A DNA stretch of 64,000 nt from an uncultured Robinsoniella sp. (lineage in GTDB: Bacteria; Bacillota; Clostridia; Lachnospirales; Lachnospiraceae). The notes under the pieces were generated by a model, which was not told the origin of the DNA, made no database searches, and was given only the letters and a program-made list of their open reading frames with translations. Below are positions 9,072-17,607 of this stretch, piece after piece. The stretch lies in the NCBI GenBank assembly GCA_900540475.1, contig UQGG01000001.1, positions 124,001-188,000 on the forward strand, given 5' to 3'. Every line of letters begins with the position of its first letter. Position 1 is the first letter of the stretch. The translations under genes and the position numbers were made by a program.

Positions 9072-10247
9072 ATGCCAAATTTAGAACCGTTATGTAAATC
9101 ACTGCCTGTGGCACCACTGAAAATAATTCCGCTGGAAGGCTGCCGCGATTTTGCTAAAGTCGTGGATCAGTATCTGGTAGAATTCCGCCACACTTCCCCA
9201 ACCCATCAAAAAGACAGCATCGCTTTTCAGGGATACTGCCAGGACACGTATCTGGTTGACTGCGAATGCCCGAGATTTGGTACCGGAGAAGCAAAAGGGA
9301 TGATTAAATCTTCCATCCGTGGAACTGACTTATTTATTATGGTTGATGTGTGCAATTACAGTCTGACTTATTCTGTATGCGGATATGAAAACCATATGTC
9401 CCCGGATGACCATTTCCAGGATTTAAAACGTATCATTTCTGCTGCTACCGGAAAAGCAAGACGAATCAATGTTGTAATGCCGTTTTTATACGAAGGAAGA
9501 CAGCATAAACGTTCCAATCGCGAATCTTTGGACTGCGCTCTTGCTTTACAGGAGTTAATTAATATGGGAGTTACCAACATTCTCACTTTTGACGCCCATG
9601 ATCCAAGAGTACAAAATGCTGTTCCATTAAGTGGATTTGACAGCTTCATGCCCACTTACCAATTCTTAAAAGCAATGATTAATTCCACACCCGATTTAAT
9701 CATTGACAATGACCATTTAATGATTATCAGCCCGGATGAAGGTGCTATGAGCAGAGCCGTATACTTCTCTAATATCCTGGGTGTAGACATGGGTATGTTC
9801 TACAAACGCCGTGACTACTCTACAATCATCAATGGCAAAAACCCAATTGTTGCCCATGAATTCCTGGGAGATTCCGTAAAAGGGAAAGACGTAATCGTAA
9901 TTGATGATATGATCTCTTCCGGCGGAAGTATGCTGGATGTGGCAAAACAGTTGAAAGAACGCCAGGCGAAAAGAGTATTCGTATGTACTACATTTGGTCT
10001 TTTCACAGATGGCTTGCAGGAATTTGATGAGTATTATGAAAAGGGATATATTGAAAAAGTCATTACCACGAACCTGAACTACCGCATGCCGGAACTTCTG
10101 GACCGCCCTTATTATGAAGAAGCAGATATGACAAAGTTTTTGGCAAGTATCATCGATTCCCTGAATCATGATGTTTCCATCAGCCGTGTACAGTCCCCAA
10201 CGGATAAGATTCATGAATTGCTGGAGAAGTATAATAAAGGAAAATAA
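9072..10247 (+). CDS. prs: Ribose-phosphate pyrophosphokinase, long divergent form
   Basis: Makes PRPP from ribose 5-phosphate and ATP for nucleotide, His, Trp and NAD synthesis. The PRPP-binding loop VIVIDDMISSGGSML (about residues 274-288) is clear, and NVVMPFLYEGRQHKRSNRES (about 133-152) stands where the classical enzyme has the MPYxxYARQDRK catalytic segment. It is 391 aa against about 315 for ordinary Prs. The extra length lies mainly at the N-terminus (about 70 residues) and around PLSGFDSFMPTYQFLKAMI. The catalytic segment differs enough to make this a separate clade that I associate with Clostridia. It is monocistronic with its own promoter and terminator. Confidence 0.85.
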   Translation: MPNLEPLCKSLPVAPLKIIPLEGCRDFAKVVDQYLVEFRHTSPTHQKDSIAFQGYCQDTYLVDCECPRFGTGEAKGMIKSSIRGTDLFIMVDVCNYSLTYSVCGYENHMSPDDHFQDLKRIISAATGKARRINVVMPFLYEGRQHKRSNRESLDCALALQELINMGVTNILTFDAHDPRVQNAVPLSGFDSFMPTYQFLKAMINSTPDLIIDNDHLMIISPDEGAMSRAVYFSNILGVDMGMFYKRRDYSTIINGKNPIVAHEFLGDSVKGKDVIVIDDMISSGGSMLDVAKQLKERQAKRVFVCTTFGLFTDGLQEFDEYYEKGYIEKVITTNLNYRMPELLDRPYYEEADMTKFLASIIDSLNHDVSISRVQSPTDKIHELLEKYNKGK

Positions 10248-10270
10248 ATCTAAATTAAGAGTTATAAAAA

Positions 10271-10306
10271 ATAAAAATGGCTGTGAAATGCCATTTTTAT
10301 TTTTTT
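10271..10306 (+). terminator. Intrinsic terminator of prs
   Basis: An 11-bp perfect stem (10271-10281 with 10290-10300, 8-base loop) followed by TTTTTT, starting 24 bases after the prs stop. A-rich sequence before the stem could let it work weakly for the convergent MATE gene as well. Confidence 0.9.
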
Positions 10307-10373
10307 GCTTATTTTATTAGGAAAGTACTGCTGCCATTTAATAACAAAGCTGGCGTACTTGCTTTCATTAATT

Positions 10374-11735
10374 CTAAAGCTGATCATGGGTAATATTTTT
10401 CAGCCATTTGTAACTCTTATAGTGTTTATAAATGAACGGTATTTTAACAAATTCATCCAGACAGATAAGGAAGTAGACCACCATGGGAGGAAATCTGAAA
10501 ACAAAAGCGCTTAGGAAACCAAGAGGTATAGCAAAAACCCACATATCAATCAGATCACAGATAAATCCAAATCTGGAGTCCCCTCCCGAGCGGAACACAC
10601 CACAGATTACCGTGGTATTCATCGCCTGTCCAAGTACATAATAAATATTGATGTATAACATGATATTCAGATAGTGAACTGCCATATCAGAAAGAGATAC
10701 CATCTGCATCATCAGGGGTTTAATCAAGAGAACGAGAAGACCTCCTGCAATTCCGCTTATAAAAGTAACACGGCAGAGTTTTGTGGCATCTTTTTTGACT
10801 TCCTCCATCCGGTTCTCTCCGATCTCTTTTCCAAGGAGTATCGCACCTCCCGAAGCAATGCCGAAGCACACAACGGTACCGAAGTTACGAGCTACGATGA
10901 CAACGGAGTTGGCAGCTACCATATCACTGCCGAGATGTCCCATGATGACAGAATACATGGAGAATCCAACGCCCCATACCACTTCATTGCCAAATGCGGG
11001 CATGGAATAATGAATAAAATCCCGAAATAAAACTTTATTTTTCGAAAAAATATCTGAGACATGAAAACGAATCGTCTGAAAATGTCTGGAATCGATCAGG
11101 CAGATGGCCAATTCAACTGCTCTGGCAATCACTGTGGCAAATGCCACCCCTACTATCCCCATTTTAGGTAAACCAAACAATCCAAAAATAAATATGGCAT
11201 TCAGGCAGATGTTGATTACTAAGGCACTTCCGAAAACAGCAGTACTGAATATTACACGTTCTATGCTTCTCATTGTGCACAGATAGATTTGTGACACACT
11301 CATGAATAAATATGCAATTCCAAGTATATGCAGATAAGATACACCGGCTTCTATCAGGGCAGGATCTGAGGTGAAAATAAGCATCAGAAGACGCGGAAAG
11401 AAACATGCCATAACAGCAAATACTACGGATATACAGATGGAAAGCCGCATGGCAATACCCATAATCTTCTCTATGGTCCTGGTATCCTTCTTCCCCCAAT
11501 ATTGTGCGGCAAGCATGGTAGTCCCGGAAGCAATACCGGAATAAACCAGAGTCAGAATAAACTGGATCTGATTTGCCAGTGAAGCCGCAGAAAGTGCTGT
11601 CTGGCTTACGTAGCCAAGCATAATAACATCCGCCGAGTTTACGGCGGTACTGATTAAATTCTGTATGACAATAGGAAGGGCAAGCTGAAACATAGAGCGA
11701 TAAAAACTAGGCTGTTTTCTGATTATACTTTCCAT
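10374..11735 (-). CDS. MATE family efflux transporter
   Basis: A 453-aa membrane protein with about 12 hydrophobic segments in two pseudo-symmetric halves. The N-terminal signature LALPIVIQNLISTAVNSADVIMLG (about residues 18-41) and the matching second-half stretch around MPAFGNEVVWGVGF place it in the MATE (multidrug and toxin extrusion) superfamily of Na+ or H+ antiporters. Substrates cannot be predicted. It is flanked by prs (convergent) and an SdpI-like gene. A GAAAGGA site lies upstream of the ATG. There is no adjacent regulator gene. Confidence 0.92.
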   Translation of the reverse strand: MESIIRKQPSFYRSMFQLALPIVIQNLISTAVNSADVIMLGYVSQTALSAASLANQIQFILTLVYSGIASGTTMLAAQYWGKKDTRTIEKIMGIAMRLSICISVVFAVMACFFPRLLMLIFTSDPALIEAGVSYLHILGIAYLFMSVSQIYLCTMRSIERVIFSTAVFGSALVINICLNAIFIFGLFGLPKMGIVGVAFATVIARAVELAICLIDSRHFQTIRFHVSDIFSKNKVLFRDFIHYSMPAFGNEVVWGVGFSMYSVIMGHLGSDMVAANSVVIVARNFGTVVCFGIASGGAILLGKEIGENRMEEVKKDATKLCRVTFISGIAGGLLVLLIKPLMMQMVSLSDMAVHYLNIMLYINIYYVLGQAMNTTVICGVFRSGGDSRFGFICDLIDMWVFAIPLGFLSAFVFRFPPMVVYFLICLDEFVKIPFIYKHYKSYKWLKNITHDQL

Positions 11736-11811
11736 AAGGGATGTATTCCTTTCGGTAGTGTTAACGCTAAACTTAGGAATAACATAGCATTTTATGGTAA
11801 AATTGTCAATC

Positions 11812-11873
11812 CTCTATATCAAAACAGATCCCAATCATTTTGATATAGAGTTCAAAATGATTGGGATCTGTTT
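11812..11873. repeat. 22-bp perfect inverted repeat overlapped by a competing 13-bp pair
   Basis: Arms 11822-11843 and 11852-11873 are perfect complements with an 8-base loop. A second perfect pair, 11812-11824 with 11838-11850, uses part of the same bases. The two hairpins exclude each other unless a pseudoknot forms. The element sits between the start of the MATE gene and the end of the SdpI-like gene, both minus strand. It lacks a clear U-tract in either direction, so it is not a standard terminator. Confidence 0.7.
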
Positions 11874-11915
11874 AACAACCAGGAGATGTGTTTGAAAATT
11901 ATTTTTTCACATATT

Positions 11916-12245
11916 TCAGCGCTTCACTCTTTTATGGGAACAAATAAAAGTATAAACCTCTGTAATTATGATACAGATAAAAATATAGGCAAGTCCAAGT
12001 GAATTGATAGTATGATCATAAAGAGTTATCTCCATAAGTTTTAGAATCAACGACAGGATGAGATAAATGGCTGATCCAATCATTGCAAGTATTCCAAAGC
12101 ATTTATTTGACCAATACCATATTTTTTTATTTTTCCCTTGCTGGGGTGATTTATATCCCAACATATTACTGCCTTCTTGCGGTGAGTAAAAGAATATAAC
12201 CAGGGAAAGTAACATGCACAAAATACCGATAAATAAATTACTCAT
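11916..12245 (-). CDS. SdpI-family small membrane protein
   Basis: 109-aa protein with three hydrophobic segments. The stretch MLGYKSPQQGKNKKIWYWSNKCFG (residues about 28-51) is the conserved SdpI C-terminal-type motif (GYKS...W..AN...G). Bacillus SdpI is the immunity factor and signal receptor for the SdpC toxin; many family members occur alone and their role is unknown, as is probably so here, since no SdpC-like gene is near. An AGGAGGGAT site lies upstream of the ATG. Confidence 0.75.
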   Translation of the reverse strand: MSNLFIGILCMLLSLVIFFYSPQEGSNMLGYKSPQQGKNKKIWYWSNKCFGILAMIGSAIYLILSLILKLMEITLYDHTINSLGLAYIFICIIITEVYTFICSHKRVKR

Positions 12246-12352
12246 AAATATCCCTCCTTAACCGATTGCCCCTCAAACAGGCTTTAGGATATCATACATG
12301 AATTATCGTTAATTATCAATACTATATTTTATCTTTTAGATTAAGATATTGT

Positions 12353-12392
12353 AAAAAACAGCCCTGTACATATTAAAAAAGTGTGCAGAGCT
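12353..12392 (-). terminator. Probable terminator after the 39-codon gene
   Basis: Minus-strand stem of 10 pairs including two G-U (12392-12383 with 12369-12360) followed by TGTTTTTTAC. It lies about 65 bases after the stop of the 39-codon ORF. Just upstream is a perfect AT-rich palindrome (catatattcatt/aatgaatatatg, about 12409-12433). Confidence 0.55.
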
Positions 12393-12458
12393 GCTACGAA
12401 CATATATTCATATATTCATTGAATGAATATATGACGGATTTTATTATTTCATATGTAG

Positions 12459-12578
12459 TCATCGAACAATTTTTTGATCAATCAGGTACAGCAGGATATG
12501 CAGTGCTTTTGATGCTACCCATAAAAATCCGATAAATCCAAATGTTGCACTTAGCGCAGTGAAAAGAAAATTTTTCAT
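12459..12578 (-). CDS. 39-aa hydrophobic peptide
   Basis: A short frame below usual cutoffs, read directly: starts MKNFLFTALSATFGFIGFL and ends in a charged tail DQKIVR. One hydrophobic span covers about residues 4-32, so a single-pass membrane peptide is likely. An excellent GAAGGAGGG site lies 6-7 bases before the ATG, and a probable terminator follows. It begins 141 bases after the pgeF stop. Upstream are a TATAAT-like -10 (12634-12629) and a pair of 10-bp direct repeats. Function unknown; a toxin-like or regulatory membrane peptide is possible but unsupported. Confidence 0.55.
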   Translation of the reverse strand: MKNFLFTALSATFGFIGFLWVASKALHILLYLIDQKIVR

Positions 12579-12666
12579 TATAGCCCTCCTTCTTTATGTA
12601 AAAGTTAACGTGTTTTCCATTTGACTCTATTATAAAAGAAGAAGGCGGCTGGTGCTATGGATTTAC

Positions 12667-12696
12667 CTTACATTTTGGTTTTTAATCTTACATTTT
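12667..12696. repeat. 10-bp direct repeat upstream of the 39-codon gene
   Basis: CTTACATTTT occurs at 12667-12676 and 12687-12696 (20-bp period). Read from the minus strand it lies just upstream of a TATAAT (12634-12629) that has no good -35, a position suited to an activator. The repeat differs from the agr-type repeats at 45-46 kb. Confidence 0.4.
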
Positions 12697-12718
12697 TGTA
12701 ACAAACCCCGATTTAAAA

Positions 12719-13576
12719 TTATTCCTGTACAGTTTTAAGAGCCAGAAAAGCAGCAAGATTTCCCCTCTTTCCCTGGGAAGCCCGATGTGAATACAGGATA
12801 TCCGGGTTACAGCAGGTGCAGATATCGGTTATGCAGATGTGCTCTTTTTGGATGCCGGCTTCCAGAAATACGGCTTCATTTGCTTTCCAGAGGTTTAACT
12901 GGTATTTGCCGTTTGGTTTTTTGTAGAATAAGGAATCCCATAGAGATGCATCATAATTTTTGCGGAATTGCTGGATAACATCTTCGCTGACTTCATAGCA
13001 ATCCTGGCAGATGGAAGGTCCGATTGCAGCCAGGATGTCTTTTGGATCTGAACCATATTCCGCAGTCATTTTTTCAACGGTTACCCTGCCTATTTTCCCT
13101 ACGGTTCCTTTCCAGCCGGAATGAGACAGTCCGATTGCCTTTTTAACCGGGTCCACGAAGAAAAGGGGAACACAATCTGCGTAAAAAGTGGACAGAACCA
13201 GCCCCGGTACATTGGTAACCATGCCATCAATATCGCTGTAATCTCTTTGCTTTACAAATCCCTTTCCACGGTCCTCTTCGGTTGTGACTCTGACGTTAGT
13301 GGTATGGGTCTGATCGGAAAATACCAGGTTTTCACAGGAAAAGCCGATAGATTCTCCTATACGGCGGAAATTTTCACGAACGTTTGCATCCTCATCCCCT
13401 CTGGAGAAGCTGAGATTCATACTGGTGAGATGATCCCTGCTGACCCCGCCGAGGCGGGTAGAGAACCCATGGACGATGATCCCGGTATTCTCCAGCATGG
13501 GAAAAGACAGATATGGTACAGCAGCTTCATTTTTAACGGCACAAACCTCGTGTCCGCTGACTCTTTTTATATTCAT
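12719..13576 (-). CDS. pgeF: Peptidoglycan editing factor PgeF / purine nucleoside phosphorylase (laccase domain)
   Basis: YfiH/YlmD family (multicopper polyphenol oxidase domain in older annotation). Members have been shown to act on adenosine and inosine or to edit misincorporated peptidoglycan precursors. Visible ligand motifs are DQTHTTNV, FYADCVPLFFVD and LSHSGWKGTVG (Cys and His metal ligands) and a C-terminal CTCCNPDILYSHRASQGKRG. 285 aa is normal. A GGAGGAT site precedes the ATG. It follows yraN by about 110 bases on the same strand. Confidence 0.9.
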   Translation of the reverse strand: MNIKRVSGHEVCAVKNEAAVPYLSFPMLENTGIIVHGFSTRLGGVSRDHLTSMNLSFSRGDEDANVRENFRRIGESIGFSCENLVFSDQTHTTNVRVTTEEDRGKGFVKQRDYSDIDGMVTNVPGLVLSTFYADCVPLFFVDPVKKAIGLSHSGWKGTVGKIGRVTVEKMTAEYGSDPKDILAAIGPSICQDCYEVSEDVIQQFRKNYDASLWDSLFYKKPNGKYQLNLWKANEAVFLEAGIQKEHICITDICTCCNPDILYSHRASQGKRGNLAAFLALKTVQE

Positions 13577-13689
13577 AATGGATGATCCTCCTTTTTAAGA
13601 GCGTGTTTGAAAATTCATTTCTGCTGTCTGCACGCCCTACTTCGTGGTATATTAGCTCCAAACTCATAATGTTGTACTTATTTAATAAT

Positions 13690-14046
13690 TTAAGAAAGAT
13701 GGAAAGGAAAAGCATCTTTGACCAGAGTGATCTTCTGGTTGTCGATACCAACCACATCAAAGCGGCAGGGTGTATCTTCCCCTTTGTGACGGGTCATAAG
13801 ATAGTGGCGGGCAACCTTGCAGATTACAGCCTGTTTACGATAATTGACCGCTTCCAGAGAAGAACCTCTTCCACCATCCTTTCGAAACTTTACTTCTACA
13901 AAAACAAGATAGGAACCATCGGCAGCGATGATATCTATCTCTCCTATTCTGCATCTGTAATTGCGTTCTAATAAGAGAAAGCCCTGCTCTTGTAAATAAG
14001 CAGCGGCTTTTTCTTCCTCTATAGTACCAATAGCACGTTTATTCAA
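13690..14046 (-). CDS. YraN family protein (UPF0102)
   Basis: 118-aa protein with the endonuclease-like core of the family: GEIDIIAADGSYLVFVEVKFRK, with the acidic and Lys residues of a PD-(D/E)XK-type fold, after an N-terminal helix containing EEEKAAAYLQEQGF. It lies directly after rnhB, an association conserved in Clostridia. The biochemical role is unproven. Confidence 0.88.
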   Translation of the reverse strand: MNKRAIGTIEEEKAAAYLQEQGFLLLERNYRCRIGEIDIIAADGSYLVFVEVKFRKDGGRGSSLEAVNYRKQAVICKVARHYLMTRHKGEDTPCRFDVVGIDNQKITLVKDAFPFHLS

Positions 14047-14059
14047 TCAGAATCTCCTG

Positions 14060-14821
14060 TCAGATAAAATTTTTGATAAAGGTAGCCCTATGTATTGCGG
14101 ATGGTCCGTACTCTTTTATTGCGGCAATATGGGTAGCTGAGCCATATCCTTTATGGGAGGCAAAGCCATATTCCGGCATTACGGCATCATATTCTCTCAT
14201 GAGTCTGTCCCTGGTTACTTTGGCGATTACGCTTGCTGCAGCGATGGATAAGCTTTTGGCATCTCCTTTTATGATCGGAACCTGTGGAATGGTGATGCCC
14301 GGAATGGTAACGGCGTCATTTAAAAGTATCTGAGGAACCATGGAGAGCTTAGATACTGCGCTTCTCATGGCTTCGTAGGTGGCTTGAAGAATGTTGATTT
14401 CATCAATTCTTGCGGGGCTTGACATCCCCACACCAACTGCAAGCGCTTTTTCCATAATCTCATCAAACAATTCCTCACGCCGCTTTTCACTCAGCTGCTT
14501 AGAATCATTGAGATACATAATTCTGCTGTCCTGGGGCAGGATAACGGCACCGGCAACTACGGGACCTGCAAGAGGTCCTCTACCGGCTTCGTCGATGCCG
14601 CAGGCATATCCAATGTACTCGTATTCCTTTTCATATTCCATCATTTTTTCAAGGCGCTGCTTTTCGGCTTCCAGGGCATCCATTTTTTTCTGATAGCGCT
14701 TAATAAGACCCACAACACCGGTACGGGTGTCGGGAGCATGTACCTTCATCAAATACAGCAGCTGCTCATTGGATCCGGCATGCTCAAATTCCTCTTTTAT
14801 CTCTGATATTTTTTTATTCAT
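14060..14821 (-). CDS. rnhB: Ribonuclease HII
   Basis: Cleaves the RNA strand of RNA-DNA hybrids and removes ribonucleotides from DNA. The core has the GIDEAGRGPLAGPV motif (Asp77, Glu78), NDSKQLSEKRRE, KGDAKSLSIAAASVIAKVTRD and the C-terminal SHKGYGSATH. The first 70 residues, partly coiled coil (KMDALEAEKQRLEKMMEYEKE), are an N-terminal extension found in many Clostridia/Bacilli RNase HII proteins. It lies 15 bases after the third signal peptidase gene. Confidence 0.95.
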   Translation of the reverse strand: MNKKISEIKEEFEHAGSNEQLLYLMKVHAPDTRTGVVGLIKRYQKKMDALEAEKQRLEKMMEYEKEYEYIGYACGIDEAGRGPLAGPVVAGAVILPQDSRIMYLNDSKQLSEKRREELFDEIMEKALAVGVGMSSPARIDEINILQATYEAMRSAVSKLSMVPQILLNDAVTIPGITIPQVPIIKGDAKSLSIAAASVIAKVTRDRLMREYDAVMPEYGFASHKGYGSATHIAAIKEYGPSAIHRATFIKNFI

Positions 14822-14836
14822 AAATACCTCTGTTCT

Positions 14837-15403
14837 CTATTGATGCTTCAAAAATCCGAATTTACTGAAAGGCCAGATTCTAAGCCATGCCCTGCCAATA
14901 ATATCTTTTCTGTGGATCAGCCCTACATTGGGATCACGGCTGTCAGAGCTGTTATTACGGTTATCACCCATTACAAAATACTCATCGTCACCCAGCGTGA
15001 TGGGTTCTGCAGCGGTGCCCGGATCATCGATGGTCTCTCTGCCATAATTTTCATTCAAGTCTTCCCCATTGATGTAAACTTTTCCGTCAATGACCTGAAC
15101 GGTATCTCCCGGCAGTCCGATAATTCGTTTGATATAGTAGGTATGGTCTGCGTGCTGATAAGGAAATACAATAATATCGAATCTCTCCGGATCTTTGAAA
15201 CGGTATGTAATCTTATCGGTAATCAGATTGTCCCGGTTTTCCAGTGTGGGATACATAGAAGATCCGTCTACCTGTGTACGCTGTCCTACAAAATGAACAA
15301 TTAAAAATGTTACAACTAATACAATGGCTATATACAGTAACATACTTAAAAGTTCCCTTAACATGCTTCTCTCCTTGTTTTCCTCAGTATTCTTCTGACT
15401 CAT
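14837..15403 (-). CDS. lepB: Signal peptidase I (paralogue 3)
   Basis: Membrane protease that removes signal peptides. A single N-terminal membrane span (about residues 18-40) is followed by the Ser/Lys dyad: GSSMYPTL (Ser49) and YYIKRIIGLPGD (Lys92), then GDNRNNSSDSRD. The frame can be extended by a GTG at 15412, but GGTGG before the ATG at 15403 favours the shorter start (188 aa). It is very similar to the gene at 15507-16085, sharing the ending WPFSKFG.LKHQ, so the two look like a recent tandem duplication. Confidence 0.93.
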   Translation of the reverse strand: MSQKNTEENKERSMLRELLSMLLYIAIVLVVTFLIVHFVGQRTQVDGSSMYPTLENRDNLITDKITYRFKDPERFDIIVFPYQHADHTYYIKRIIGLPGDTVQVIDGKVYINGEDLNENYGRETIDDPGTAAEPITLGDDEYFVMGDNRNNSSDSRDPNVGLIHRKDIIGRAWLRIWPFSKFGFLKHQ

Positions 15404-15506
15404 GCTGTCCACCGCTTCCTTTACTTAGTTAGTATATATTAAATGAAGCCGGCGATGGCAGACTTTTACACCTGCTCATTTCCGGCTTGTTCCAAACATT
15501 ATGATT

Positions 15507-16085
15507 TTATTGGTGTTTCAGTACACCAAATTTGCTGAAAGGCCAGATTCTTACCCATGCGCGTCCGATAATATCGGAACGCTTTATATTGCCTACACTG
15601 GGATCCCTGCTGTCTTTACTCTCATTGCGGTTGTCTCCCATTACGAAATACTCATCGTCGCCCAGAACAATTGGGTCTTCTGCTATGCCGCTGTCCTGCA
15701 TCGTTTCTTTGCCGTATGTTTCTTCCAGTACTTCCCCATTGATATAAATGCTGCCGTTATTGAGCTGTACGGTTTCACCGGGAAGTCCGATGATCCTCTT
15801 GATATAATACGTTTCCTCTTCGTAATAATAAGGGAATACGACAATATCAAAACGAGACGGATCCCGAAAACGGTAACTTAATTTATCAACAATCAGATTA
15901 TCTTTATCTTCCAGTGCCGGAATCATGGATGGACCGCTGACCTGTGTGCGTTGTCCAATAAAATGTATTACTACAAATGCCAGCACGAGAACAATCACTA
16001 TGTACATCAACATGCTTAAAAGTTCACGCACTACGCTCCTGGACGGCTCTTCACCGCCCGGTTCTATATTTTCCCCTTTTGACAT
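15507..16085 (-). CDS. lepB: Signal peptidase I (paralogue 2)
   Basis: 192-aa type I signal peptidase, single membrane span (about residues 22-43), catalytic Ser53 in GPSMIPAL and Lys96 in YYIKRIIGLPGE, and the conserved GDNRNESKDSRDP. The predicted extracytoplasmic part is nearly colinear with its downstream neighbour at 14837-15403. It lies between rbgA and that neighbour, same strand. With three copies in 2.7 kb, cleavage preferences have probably diverged. Confidence 0.93.
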   Translation of the reverse strand: MSKGENIEPGGEEPSRSVVRELLSMLMYIVIVLVLAFVVIHFIGQRTQVSGPSMIPALEDKDNLIVDKLSYRFRDPSRFDIVVFPYYYEEETYYIKRIIGLPGETVQLNNGSIYINGEVLEETYGKETMQDSGIAEDPIVLGDDEYFVMGDNRNESKDSRDPSVGNIKRSDIIGRAWVRIWPFSKFGVLKHQ

Positions 16086-16123
16086 TCCGTCACCACTTTC
16101 TTTATACTCTTGTCCCTTTAATC

Positions 16124-16975
16124 TTAAACGTTTCTTTCCGGAAATTCAATAGTGATTTTCCCCAATCTTCCACTTCTAAAATCCTCAACCACTGTGGAAG
16201 CTGCTTTTGCATAATCTAAATCATTTCCCTTTAAACGGCATCCTCTGTTTACCGCAATCTGTTCCAGTACCTCTACATCAGTACCGGACTCGTCACAGTC
16301 ATATCTCTCTGCAAGCACTCCCTTATAGTGCTCTTTCAAAAAGCTTATCAGCTGCATGCCTAATTCGTCAACATTTAAAATTTCATCTTTAATTGAGCCC
16401 ACCATTGCCAGATGAAGCCCCACTGTCTGATCCTCAAACTTTGGCCATAGAATTCCAGGCGTATCCAGAAGTTCTACATTTTTATTTAAACGGATCCATT
16501 GTTTACCCTTTGTAACACCAGGTTTATTCCCTGTTTTGGTACAGGCTTTGCCGGCAAAGGTATTAATGAAAGTAGATTTTCCCACATTGGGAATCCCCAC
16601 TACCATAGCTCTCACCGGACGATTTTTAATGCCTCTTTTCCGGTCCCGTTCAATCTTTTCGTGGCATGCTTCCTGGATGACGCCATTGATTGCTTTAATC
16701 CCGGTCCCGTTCTTTGAATTGACTTTGACGACAAAAAAACCCTTCTCTTTAAAATATGCCGACCACAATTCGTTCTGCTTTTCATTTGCCAGATCTGCTT
16801 TGTTTAAAAGAATCAGCCTGGCTTTATTTTTTCCAAGTTCATCGATATCCGGATTCCTGCTGCTTAGCGGAATCCTTGCATCTACAAGCTCGATAACCAG
16901 ATCAATTAATTTAATATCTTCCTGCATCATACGTCTGGCTTTCGTCATATGACCCGGATACCATTGATAATTCAT
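16124..16975 (-). CDS. rbgA: Ribosome biogenesis GTPase RbgA (YlqF)
   Basis: Circularly permuted GTPase needed for late 50S assembly. Motif order shows the permutation: NKADL (G4) comes before GIPNVGKSTFIN (G1), then DTPGIL (G3). The N-terminus YQWYPGHMTKARR is diagnostic and a C-terminal helical domain follows. 283 aa is normal. It lies 15 bases after the first signal peptidase gene; the signal peptidase/rbgA/rnhB order downstream of rplS is shared with Bacillus. Confidence 0.96.
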   Translation of the reverse strand: MNYQWYPGHMTKARRMMQEDIKLIDLVIELVDARIPLSSRNPDIDELGKNKARLILLNKADLANEKQNELWSAYFKEKGFFVVKVNSKNGTGIKAINGVIQEACHEKIERDRKRGIKNRPVRAMVVGIPNVGKSTFINTFAGKACTKTGNKPGVTKGKQWIRLNKNVELLDTPGILWPKFEDQTVGLHLAMVGSIKDEILNVDELGMQLISFLKEHYKGVLAERYDCDESGTDVEVLEQIAVNRGCRLKGNDLDYAKAASTVVEDFRSGRLGKITIEFPERNV

Positions 16976-16990
16976 AAATTTCTGCCCTTT

Positions 16991-17575
16991 CTACTTCACG
17001 AAACCAAATTCACTGGCTGGTGAGACACGAAGCCAGACTTTGCCTTCGATATCGTCAGTATTGACGTTGCCAATATCTGCGTAGCGGCTGTCTTCGCTGT
17101 TGTTACGGTTATCTCCCAAAACAAAATATTCAGAAGAACCCAAAACGATGGGCTGGTCAGCCAGACCGGCATTACTGATCGATGGATAATCCGCATCTTC
17201 CAGATATACCTTGTCATTAATATAAATCATGCCTTCTTTAATCTGGATTGTTTCTCCAGGAAGTCCGATTACGCGCTTGATATAAGCGTGGCTGGTCTTA
17301 CTGCCGTTTGGCTTAAATGATATAATATCATTTCTGGAAGGCCCACCCAGTTTATACGCTAGGGTATTAATCAGGACTTTGTCTCCCCCGGACAGGGTCG
17401 TGTCCATAGACTGACCGATGTTTGTCCGTACTTGTCCAAAGAAAAATACCAGGATATATGCAAATAAAATAACTACAATGATTTCGAATGTCCATCCTAA
17501 AATAGATTTTAACTTATTCGTTTCTTTCTTTTCCCCTTGGCGATCCCCTCTGCTCCTTGCACGTTCTTTTCGCAT
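16991..17575 (-). CDS. lepB: Signal peptidase I (paralogue 1)
   Basis: 194-aa type I signal peptidase with a basic N-terminal tail, one membrane span (about residues 24-48), catalytic Ser56 in GQSMDTTL and Lys100 in AYIKRVIGLPGE, and GDNRNNSEDSRYAD. It is more distant from the other two copies than they are from each other. A GTG at 17587 would give 4 more residues, but AGGTG sits just before the ATG at 17575. It is the first gene after rplS. Confidence 0.92.
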   Translation of the reverse strand: MRKERARSRGDRQGEKKETNKLKSILGWTFEIIVVILFAYILVFFFGQVRTNIGQSMDTTLSGGDKVLINTLAYKLGGPSRNDIISFKPNGSKTSHAYIKRVIGLPGETIQIKEGMIYINDKVYLEDADYPSISNAGLADQPIVLGSSEYFVLGDNRNNSEDSRYADIGNVNTDDIEGKVWLRVSPASEFGFVK

Positions 17576-17607
17576 AATGCACCTCACAATTGCCTCTAGT
17601 AGAAAAT

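Noticed and set aside
12667..12696. Direct repeat as another agr-type LytTR site
   Set aside because: The period is 20 rather than 21 bp and the sequence differs from CCAGTTAG, so it is kept only as a separate repeat.
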